From positions 1-61,675 of the forward strand of contig JAFPZP010000026.1 in the NCBI GenBank assembly GCA_017417215.1: a DNA stretch of 61,675 bases, written 5' to 3'. The translations under genes were made by a program, and so were the position numbers. Shown piece by piece: positions 55,829 through 61,675 of this stretch. The notes beneath the pieces were generated by a model. It was not told the origin of the DNA. It ran no database searches and was given only the letters and a program-made list of their open reading frames with translations. Each line of letters opens with the position of its first letter. Position 1 is the stretch's first letter. This DNA comes from Candidatus Rifleibacteriota bacterium. Lineage in GTDB: Bacteria > Muiribacteriota > Ozemobacteria > Ozemobacterales > Ozemobacteraceae.

Positions 55829-55915
55829 ACAAAAGTATGGTATCACATTTGATTTGCAGAGGCAAGAGGATAGAGGATAGAAGTTAAAAGTTAGAGCTTA
55901 AAAGTTAAAGCTTTC

Positions 55916-56803
55916 TTATAAAACGATTTCCATGCCTTCTCTAGCAAAAACTATGCTGGGAAGTAAACTCTTAGCTTTCTTTTCCATTGCATCAAGCATT
56001 TTATCGTTGTGTAATGGTTCGTGATGTGTAATCACAAGCTTTTTGGCATGGGCTTTAATTGCTGCTTTAATGCCTTCTTCTGCTGTTGAATGACCAAAAC
56101 CTTTTTTGGCTGGCATACAGATGTTGAATTTGCTTGGTTCATACTCTTCTGGCGTATATTGACCATCGTAAATAAACAAATCTGCATTATCTGCAAGAGC
56201 TAGCAAATTCTGGTCGCATTCGCCGTTTTCTGGATGTTCGCAGTCTGTAGCTATAGTTAAGACTTTGCCGTTGTCTTCTATTCTGAACCCAAGAACACCA
56301 TTCGGATGGCGAAGTGGCAGAGTAGTTATTCTGGTTTTGCCAATTTTAATAGGCTTTCCAGTAATATATGTAAATGAAATTGTAGCAGAAAGGTCACTTA
56401 AGCTTACTGGGAAGTAACAGTCAGACATCTGACCACAAAGAGAATCTTCTATAGAACGGCTGGATTCTGCTGAACCATAAATATGAAGTTTGTTGGCAGA
56501 GTTTTTAACTACTTTGCCGTCTTTATTGCGTTTTCCAATGAAAATAGGTGCAAAGAAAGGGAAACCCTGAATATGATCCCAGTGTGAATGAGTAAAGAAA
56601 ATGTGGGCAACGCCTTTGCCTTGTCCAAAATCTTCTTTCATTAACTGCTGGCCTAAGACTCTAATTCCGGTGCCTGCGTCAATAATGATTAAATTGCCTT
56701 CAGAAGTAAAAACTTCAAGACAAGTAGTGTTTCCACCATATTTTATTGTTTCTTTCCCAGGAACAGGTATTGAACCTCGGACACCCCAAAATCTTACAAT
56801 CAC
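55916..56803 (-). CDS. MBL-fold metallo-hydrolase
   Basis: 295 residues. Metal ligands: FTHSHWDHIQG (HxHxDH, near residue 91), RHPNGVLGFRI (near 165), TDCEHPENGECD (Asp, near 190) and THHEPLHND (near 260). The opening IVRFWGVRGSIPVPGKETIKYGGNT is typical of the group related to cyclic-nucleotide phosphodiesterases and CarD-like MBL proteins. It starts at GTG 56803 with AAAGG about ten bases upstream. Substrate unknown; it might hydrolyse a phosphodiester signal. It lies 31 bases after parB. Confidence 0.88.
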   Translation of the reverse strand: MIVRFWGVRGSIPVPGKETIKYGGNTTCLEVFTSEGNLIIIDAGTGIRVLGQQLMKEDFGQGKGVAHIFFTHSHWDHIQGFPFFAPIFIGKRNKDGKVVKNSANKLHIYGSAESSRSIEDSLCGQMSDCYFPVSLSDLSATISFTYITGKPIKIGKTRITTLPLRHPNGVLGFRIEDNGKVLTIATDCEHPENGECDQNLLALADNADLFIYDGQYTPEEYEPSKFNICMPAKKGFGHSTAEEGIKAAIKAHAKKLVITHHEPLHNDKMLDAMEKKAKSLLPSIVFAREGMEIVL

Positions 56804-56834
56804 TTACGGTTTACACCTTTCAATTTTAACTTCT

Positions 56835-57713
56835 TTAGTATCTATTAGCCATTATAGAATCTACAACACGTTCAAGGTCTTCGTTATTGTAAAATTCTAT
56901 TTCTATACGTCCTTTAGATTTCCCCTGACGTATGCGAACTTTTGCACCCCAAAATTCCTGAAGAGTTTCTTCAAGAGCTCTGATATGCAAATCATTGCTT
57001 CCTGAAGATTTACACTTCTTTCGAAAAGTAAATTGTTCTTCCGCTTTGCTTTGCCCAATTTGTTTTTCTGTTTCATAAACAGATAATTGTTCGTTAATTA
57101 TCTTTTTTGCCCAGAATCTGACTGTTTCATTATCTTTAAGACCTGCAAGCATTTTTGCATGTCCTGCGGATATTCTTCCATCAGCAACCATTAACTGAAC
57201 TTCTGGTGGAAGCTGGAGCAATCTTAACCTATTAGTCAAAGCCGAACGACTTTTCCCCAATTTTTCAGCAAGCTGATCATGGGTTAAACCGTAGTTAAGA
57301 ATAATATCTCTCAGTGTTTTGGCTTCTTCAACAGGATTAAGGTCCTGTCTCTGAATGTTTTCTATCAAAGCTGCAAGCATTGTTTTTTCTTCACTTAGGT
57401 GTCGAACAACTGCAGGAATACTTTTCATACCTGCGAGCTTGCTAGCTCGGTAGCGCCTTTCGCCGGAAACTATCTGGTAGTTGTTTCCGATTTGTCTTAC
57501 AAGAATTGGCTGTAAAACACCATTTTCGCGAATAGACTGAGCTAATTCTTCCAACGTATTTTTATCAAACAACTTACGAGGTTGGTTAGCATTAGGGAAA
57601 ACCCGGTCAATAGGCAACATTTTGAAGTCTATTTTGGTTTCTTGTGCTGAACCAACTTTATCTTCAGTTTGTATATCGGTCGATTTTGTAAGACAATTTA
57701 GATTAATATTCAT
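56835..57713 (-). CDS. parB: ParB-family chromosome partitioning protein
   Basis: 292 residues. The ParB N-terminal domain has NQPRKLFDKNTLEELAQSIRENG and the CTPase motif GERRYRASKLAG (near residue 84), then ENIQRQDLNPVEEA (near 117), followed by a helix-turn-helix (TLRDIILNYGLTHDQLAEKLGKSRS) and a C-terminal dimer domain. ParB spreads from parS sites near the origin. No parA gene follows in the window; the next gene encodes an MBL-fold protein. A degenerate parS-like palindrome is at 38699-38714, about 18 kb away. Confidence 0.92.
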   Translation of the reverse strand: MNINLNCLTKSTDIQTEDKVGSAQETKIDFKMLPIDRVFPNANQPRKLFDKNTLEELAQSIRENGVLQPILVRQIGNNYQIVSGERRYRASKLAGMKSIPAVVRHLSEEKTMLAALIENIQRQDLNPVEEAKTLRDIILNYGLTHDQLAEKLGKSRSALTNRLRLLQLPPEVQLMVADGRISAGHAKMLAGLKDNETVRFWAKKIINEQLSVYETEKQIGQSKAEEQFTFRKKCKSSGSNDLHIRALEETLQEFWGAKVRIRQGKSKGRIEIEFYNNEDLERVVDSIMANRY

Positions 57714-57910
57714 ATTTATGTTTTATTTTTTTTGTTAGGTTTTATTACTAGATAACTCAAATAAATTTAGTCTATTATAGAACATTTCTCTTAACTAATA
57801 TACTAAAAATTATCTTTTTTTTCTAGCTATACCTTACATAAATAAATATGTTATCATCAAAATGGATTAATGACAATTTTTTTAATTATGAAGAAGAGAA
57901 GGTAAAAAAA

Positions 57911-59119
57911 ATGAATAAAAAACTGCTCGTTTCTTTGGGTTGTAGTCTCTTTCTTTTGGGTAGTAACATTAATGTCTTTGCACAGTCTATTCGGGGAACT
58001 GCCGAATACCAGGCAGCAATGCAGGCTTTATCAGAATCAAAGTATCAGGAAGCTTTTGATTTCTTGAGTCCTTTATTGCAATCTTCTAAAACTAGAGGTT
58101 CAGCACTAGTAGAAATGGGAAAGATTAGACAAAAACAGGCAGATTCAGAAATGAGTCGAGCTATGTCCCATTATCATGAAGCTGCTGAATATATGAATAA
58201 CGGAATCGCAGATAACGGGATTACTGGTTCTGAAATTCCTAAGGCTATGTTTGATTTAGCCACAATTTATAGTGATAAGCTTAAAAACTATGTTCAGGCT
58301 CAAGAATTATACGCTAAGATCATAGAAGAATATCCGACCTATATGGCTATAGATAAGGTTTATTATAACCTTGCCCTTACTGAAGAATCCATAGGATTGT
58401 TTGAAGAAGCCGCTGGTCATTACCAGAAGGTTGTAAGTGATTATTCTTATAGCACTTATTTCGCAGCAGCTCAGGAAAAGCTTAAAAATGTTTCTGCTGG
58501 AACCAGTGTCGCAGAAGCTGCTATTGAAACTCAGGAACAATATGCTGAAGACAAGTCTTACACTAATGAAGGTGGAAAGGCAAATCTGGATCTGGGTGAT
58601 ATGCAGGCTGATGCTGGTAAATTCAAACAGGCTGCAGCTTCTTACAGAAAAGCTATTAGAGATGCAAATACCACTGAAGAAGGGGTTGAAGCATATCGAA
58701 AGCTTGTTAGTATGTTAGACGAAAAGCAGAAAGATTATAAAGCCGCCGCAGCCGCTATTGAAGAAATGCTTGAAGCTTATCCGAATGCCAGAGGCAATGA
58801 AGATATGATTTACAAGCTTGGACAGATTTATGAAAATGATATGGATTCAATGGTAAAGAAGGTTGAAAATGGAAAAGTCCGCTATAGAAAGAGCGATGAA
58901 AGTTCTAGAAAGGCCATTAATTACTATGACTCTGTAACTGACAGATACCCGGATTCAAATGTTGCTGCTGAAGCATATATGCGTAAAGGGAAAATTTATG
59001 AAGATCTTAAAGAGTATTCAGAAGCTAAAGCTGAATATGAACGCTTTATAAAAGAATTCCCTCAGCATAGTGATGCTCCTGCAATTAGAAAGAAGTTACA
59101 AGATTTAGAAGGTTATTGA
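57911..59119 (+). CDS. Exported TPR protein (BamD/YbgF-like)
   Basis: 402 residues: signal peptide cut near NVFAQS, then TPR-like repeats over most of the chain (SESKYQEAFDFL, KNYVQAQELYAKIIEEYP, GLFEEAAGHYQKVV, GKFKQAAASYRKAI and KEYSEAKAEYERFIKEFP). The spacing of repeats resembles YbgF/BamD-type periplasmic TPR proteins. I start at the ATG 57911 (AAGG ten bases before), not the upstream 57848, whose first 21 residues would push the signal peptide inward. Six bases before the HD-GYP gene. Its partners are unknown. Confidence 0.8.
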   Translation: MNKKLLVSLGCSLFLLGSNINVFAQSIRGTAEYQAAMQALSESKYQEAFDFLSPLLQSSKTRGSALVEMGKIRQKQADSEMSRAMSHYHEAAEYMNNGIADNGITGSEIPKAMFDLATIYSDKLKNYVQAQELYAKIIEEYPTYMAIDKVYYNLALTEESIGLFEEAAGHYQKVVSDYSYSTYFAAAQEKLKNVSAGTSVAEAAIETQEQYAEDKSYTNEGGKANLDLGDMQADAGKFKQAAASYRKAIRDANTTEEGVEAYRKLVSMLDEKQKDYKAAAAAIEEMLEAYPNARGNEDMIYKLGQIYENDMDSMVKKVENGKVRYRKSDESSRKAINYYDSVTDRYPDSNVAAEAYMRKGKIYEDLKEYSEAKAEYERFIKEFPQHSDAPAIRKKLQDLEGY

Positions 59120-59123
59120 TATT

Positions 59124-59795
59124 TTGTTTTCCTTAGTTAATTTAATACTTGCAGGTGCGCTAATATGGCTAGCTTGCAAGTATTTTGATTTAAAAAAGAG
59201 TCTTAACCCAACAGAAAAACGTTATTCTGATTTGGTTGATGCTCTCGCATCTGTTGTTGATAGAGTTGAGGGCTATGATAAGTCTCATGCAAAAGAAGTC
59301 ACTTCTCTTGCTGTTCAAATAGCTCAAAAAACTACCATGTCTTCGGAACAGCTTTTAAGCTTAGAAACAGCTGCAAAGCTTCATGATGTGGGAATGCTGA
59401 TGGTTATCAATGATAATATTAGAAGTCGCAGAAAACTAAGTGATGATGATTCTTTTTTGATGAGAAACCATCCTCTTCTTGCTGAACACTATTTAAAACA
59501 GGAAGTAGCTGTAACAGATGATATTCCCACTATAATCAGATGGCATCATGAACGATGGGATGGTTTTGGATATCCCGACAGCTTAAGTGGAGAGCAAATC
59601 CCTCTTCCTGCACGAATATTGGCTATTGCTGATGCCGTTTCTTCGATGCGAAACTCTAGAAGTTATCGTAAAAGGTCTTATAAGACTGACAAAGAGATTG
59701 CAGATGAACTTAAAAGACAATCTGGTTTGCAATTTGACCCATATTTGGTTAAAATTACCATTTCTATTCTTGAAGAAAACCAACCTCTTTCTTAA
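59124..59795 (+). CDS. HD-GYP domain protein
   Basis: 223 residues. N-terminal membrane helix (about 3-20), then an HD-GYP phosphohydrolase with LHDVGML (HD, near residue 87), NHPLLAEHYL (near 113), HHERWDGFGYP (near 141, with GYP) and ADAVSSM. Enzymes of this class hydrolyse cyclic di-GMP. Metal ligands look complete. It starts at TTG 59124; no ATG fits. Five bases after the TPR gene, so probably co-expressed with it. Confidence 0.85.
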   Translation: MFSLVNLILAGALIWLACKYFDLKKSLNPTEKRYSDLVDALASVVDRVEGYDKSHAKEVTSLAVQIAQKTTMSSEQLLSLETAAKLHDVGMLMVINDNIRSRRKLSDDDSFLMRNHPLLAEHYLKQEVAVTDDIPTIIRWHHERWDGFGYPDSLSGEQIPLPARILAIADAVSSMRNSRSYRKRSYKTDKEIADELKRQSGLQFDPYLVKITISILEENQPLS

Positions 59796-59833
59796 ATGAA
59801 ATAATATATTTTAAAGTAAGGATAAACAACAAT

Positions 59834-60778
59834 ATGCAGCGTTTTCAGGCTTCCTGGCTAGTAGAAACTGTTCTGGATAACGTAACAGAATTAGATTCGG
59901 AACCTAGCTGGTTTTTTCCTTGCTTATGGAAATTTATGCCTCTTGAATGGCTAAGTCATCGAAATGCTGTAATAACAATGAATGTCCCAATTCATAGCCA
60001 GGCAGTTCTTTATAAAAGCTGGTTCTCTAACTATGATGCTTTCCCGCAAGAAGAGGTTATGAAAGCATTTAACCAGATTTTAATGAAAACTATTGATATC
60101 AATATCAATCCTTTTAAAGCTTGGTTGGATACTTATTTTACGAAACAGCAGCTTGATTACCTCCTTTATTGGCGAGAAGCAGCCAACGAGTTAACAAATG
60201 AAGCAATTAGAGACAGCTTTTTGGCAATAGTTTTTCAGGTAATGAATTACTGGCTGTCCAATAATAAGGCTGGTGCAGAAAACCTTTTCCCGCCCGATGA
60301 AATACTTGCCTACTATTATAAAAGGTATAGAGGCTTCAGAGAACATACTGCTAAATTTAATGTTACAGAACGCGTAATAGAAAGTCTTAATCCTGAAAAA
60401 TGTAATATTGTTGTTTTTAATCTGGTTTTTGGTGATGAAGACTACTTAGAGGATGAACCGCTTCTTGTTTATAATGCCTGGATAAACGGTTACACTGACA
60501 CAGAAGAATCTAAACGCAGCTTTGGAAATGAGTTAAAGCAATATATTATAGATTTTGGCACAAATAAGAATTTTGATTTCTATAAGAAAATGACTGAAAA
60601 TGCAAAAACAGCCGCTTTTTGCTGGTCGGGAACAGGCATTTCGCCTAATCTTTATCAGAGAATGCTAGTAGAGCCACTTCAAAAGCTTTTGTCTGATAGA
60701 TACAAAACCAGTAAACTGGTTTTTAAGCCAATCGATTCTGCTTCCGACTCATATGACTATATTTTATTATTTTATTGA
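59834..60778 (+). CDS. Unrecognised 314-residue protein
   Basis: No family recognised. Soluble, rich in Trp, Tyr and Phe, with no signal peptide, long hydrophobic helix or evident catalytic motif. Notable are the Trp-rich N-terminus (SWFFPCLWKFMPLEW) and an acidic FGDEDYLEDEPLL near residue 200. Follows the HD-GYP gene by 38 bases with AAGG before the ATG, so it may share its control. Function unknown. Confidence 0.6.
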   Translation: MQRFQASWLVETVLDNVTELDSEPSWFFPCLWKFMPLEWLSHRNAVITMNVPIHSQAVLYKSWFSNYDAFPQEEVMKAFNQILMKTIDININPFKAWLDTYFTKQQLDYLLYWREAANELTNEAIRDSFLAIVFQVMNYWLSNNKAGAENLFPPDEILAYYYKRYRGFREHTAKFNVTERVIESLNPEKCNIVVFNLVFGDEDYLEDEPLLVYNAWINGYTDTEESKRSFGNELKQYIIDFGTNKNFDFYKKMTENAKTAAFCWSGTGISPNLYQRMLVEPLQKLLSDRYKTSKLVFKPIDSASDSYDYILLFY

Positions 60779-60875
60779 CCTAAGTTTTTTCCCTCATCTC
60801 TCAACATATTAAAAGTAGACAGTCAGCTTGTTCAACCTTATTTTAGGGTATAGGGCGTAGGAAGGAGGGCTGTTT

Positions 60876-60942
60876 ATCCCCTTTATTAAAGGGGAAAGGC
60901 TTGCATTTGCAGCCTAGGGGATTTTCGTGAACGTTGCTAAGC
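60876..60942. repeat. CCCC/GGGG palindromic element, copy 1
   Basis: CCCCTTTATTAAAGGGG (60878-60894) then a GGCTTGCATTTGCAGCC stem (60898-60914) and GGGGATTTTCGTGAACGTTGC. Same layout as the copy at 61140 with a different inner stem. Confidence 0.7.
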
Positions 60943-61051
60943 TGTAGAAAGTTAAGTCCGAAGACTGTCTCAACTCTCAATTCTCACCTTTCAGTTTTAT
61001 ATTACTCACCACCAACCACGCCAAGCTCTGCTTGGCTTTTCGCTCTGTGTA

Positions 61052-61128
61052 GTCTACCCATTGTCATAAACGTATAGCTTTCAGGGCTAAAGCCCATACG
61101 CTATACGTTTTATGACAAATGTGTAGAC
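61052..61128. repeat. GTCTAC...GTAGAC palindromic element, copy 1
   Basis: 77 bases starting GTCTAC and ending GTAGAC, with an inner GGGCTAAAGCCC stem and the GTCATAAACGTATAGC / GCTATACGTTTTATGAC arms. Nearly identical to the element at 61447. Confidence 0.8.
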
Positions 61129-61139
61129 TTCTCTTATAA

Positions 61140-61217
61140 GACCCCCTTTTGTAAAGGGGGATGTCTACGAAGTAGACTGGGGGATTTTTGAGAACTTTGC
61201 CAAGCAAAGCTTAGCGT
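61140..61217. repeat. CCCC/GGGG palindromic element, copy 2
   Basis: CCCCCTTT (61142-61149) pairs with AAAGGGGG (61153-61160), then GTCTAC-GAA-GTAGAC (61163-61177), then GGGGGATTTTTGAGAACTTTG. The inner stem uses the same hexamers that bound the neighbouring 77-base element. Confidence 0.75.
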
Positions 61218-61345
61218 AATTATTGTAGTTTGTAGTTGTTGTAGTTATTGTTAAAACGAAGGCAAGTAAGCTAATGATTATTAGTAATATTCGTTACTTT
61301 TCAAACTATCTAATAACAATAAAAACAACAAAAACCAATTACAAT

Positions 61346-61371
61346 AAAAACGCTTCTCTTTTAAGAGAAGC
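61346..61371 (-). terminator. Candidate terminator on the minus strand
   Basis: GCTTCTCTT (61352-61360), loop TT, AAGAGAAGC (61363-61371); on the minus strand the stem is followed by GTTTTTATT. No minus-strand gene nearby except the IS fragment. Confidence 0.55.
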
Positions 61372-61446
61372 AATTAAAAGTCCGAAGACCTAAAACAATC
61401 CCCTCTTCTCTTTTACTCTTATCTCTCATCTCTAAAAAAAATTGCA

Positions 61447-61515
61447 GTCTACCCATTGTCATAAACGTATAGCTTTCAGGGCTAAAGCCCATACGTTTAT
61501 GACTAATGTGTAGAC
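61447..61515. repeat. GTCTAC...GTAGAC palindromic element, copy 2
   Basis: 69 bases with the same ends and inner stem as the element at 61052; it lacks eight bases of the second arm (GCTATACGTTTTATG becomes CGTTTATG). Confidence 0.8.
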
Positions 61516-61539
61516 TTCTCTAATCTCTGCTCTCTAAAA

Positions 61540-61556
61540 GACCCCCTTTCGTAAAG
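61540..61556. repeat. CCCC/GGGG palindromic element, copy 3, cut by the IS end
   Basis: GACCCCCTTTCGTAAAG matches the start of copy 2, then stops where the IS1-like end begins at 61556. It follows the second GTCTAC element as copy 2 follows the first. Confidence 0.6.
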
Positions 61557-61576
61557 GCAGTGTTACTAAACTATTG
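61556..61576. mobile_element. Terminal inverted repeat of an IS1-family element
   Basis: GGCAGTGTTACTAAACTATTG resembles the IS1 end GGTGATGCTGCCAACTTACTG (12 of 21 bases identical, most others transitions). It lies next to the transposase stop at 61571-61573, as expected for IS1 ends. Confidence 0.55.
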
Positions 61577-61675
61577 CTGAAGAATAAAATCTTTATACAA
61601 AAACAAATCTAAAGTAATTTTAAGCATTTCAAGAGATTTGGTAAATCTCTTTGTTTTTCTATTAAACCTAGCAAG
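61571..61675 (-). CDS. IS1-family transposase, C-terminal fragment (start outside window)
   Basis: The last 34 codons before a TAG at 61573-61571 read LARFNRKTKRFTKSLEM... FILQQ. The RKTxxxxKSxEM stretch is characteristic of the C-terminus of IS1 DDE transposases (ARKTICFSRSVEI in IS1 InsAB). The gene runs off the right edge. Its 3' end overlaps the IS1-like terminal repeat, as in IS1. Confidence 0.7.
   Translation of the reverse strand, partial: LARFNRKTKRFTKSLEMLKITLDLFLYKDFILQQ

Larger units (their letters stand above)
60779..61555. repeat. Repeat-rich intergenic region
   Basis: About 780 bases without a supportable gene. It contains two types of short palindromic element (listed separately), AGTCCGAAGAC words at 60955-60965 and 61379-61389, and a GCCAAGC/GCTTGGC hairpin at 61020-61036 followed by TTTT. 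I see no open frame with coding character. Confidence 0.7.

Noticed and set aside
1..61675. tRNA, rRNA, CRISPR arrays and riboswitches
   Set aside because: No cloverleaf, repeat-spacer array or recognised leader was found by eye; absence cannot be proved without a search tool.

Overview
AT-rich bacterial chromosome segment, with about 50 protein genes and no rRNA, tRNA or CRISPR that I could find. Lipoproteins with lipoboxes, a predicted outer-membrane beta-barrel, type IV pilus / type II secretion parts and periplasmic muropeptide hydrolases indicate a diderm bacterium. The number of pseudopilin-like genes, Flp pilins and very long TPR proteins, together with many unrecognised genes, fits an uncultivated lineage. 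The candidate phylum Riflebacteria is a guess from gene content only and cannot be proved here.

Layout. 1-1879: a left-truncated PilM-PilN fusion. 1980-4970: glycosyltransferase 2, DUF2304 and LtaS/sulfatase-like genes. 5022-7256: an STT3/GT66 oligosaccharyltransferase. 7506-8753: two GspG-like pseudopilins. 8810-15249 (minus strand): a HEAT protein, a SpoIIE-like phosphatase with a degenerate metal site, an unknown protein, a TPR protein, PilB and PilC. 15329-20464: NagZ, a zinc-ribbon/beta-propeller protein, a PrsW-like protease with a zinc ribbon, and an SH3b protein. 20568-21281: two Flp pilins under a candidate sigma-54 promoter with two upstream direct repeats. 21298-27346: a lipoprotein with FN3 domains and beta-helix, a giant TPR protein, CheR and a small zinc ribbon. 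27412-32089: a NamZ-PilV-PilW-PilX-like operon. 32272-35699: an outer-membrane TPR/barrel protein and two paralogous exported proteins. 35874-40221: accB-like, accC, xseA, xseB, ispA. 40273-42972: a NUDIX-butyrate kinase fusion and RlmI. 43097-45099: two pseudopilins with an extra C-terminal membrane segment and a circularly permuted solute-binding lipoprotein. 45261-57713: a long minus-strand series of ParB, MBL-fold hydrolase, two giant unknown proteins (the first with a degenerate MinD/BY-kinase-like P-loop domain), a PP2C phosphatase and a 20-TPR protein. 57911-60778: a TPR lipoprotein-like exported protein, an HD-GYP protein and an unknown protein. 60779-61675: a repeat-rich region ending in the 3' end of an IS1-family element.

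The most notable observations are: an AccB-like protein whose biotinyl-lysine position is Asn, next to an intact biotin carboxylase; the undescribed giant-protein operon; the NUDIX-butyrate kinase fusion; the circularly permuted SBP_bac_3 lipoprotein; and the sigma-54-like promoter architecture before the Flp pilins. Many genes concern pilus or secretion assembly (PilMN, PilB, PilC, GspG-like, PilVWX-like, Flp) or envelope and peptidoglycan turnover (NagZ, NamZ, LtaS-like, STT3).
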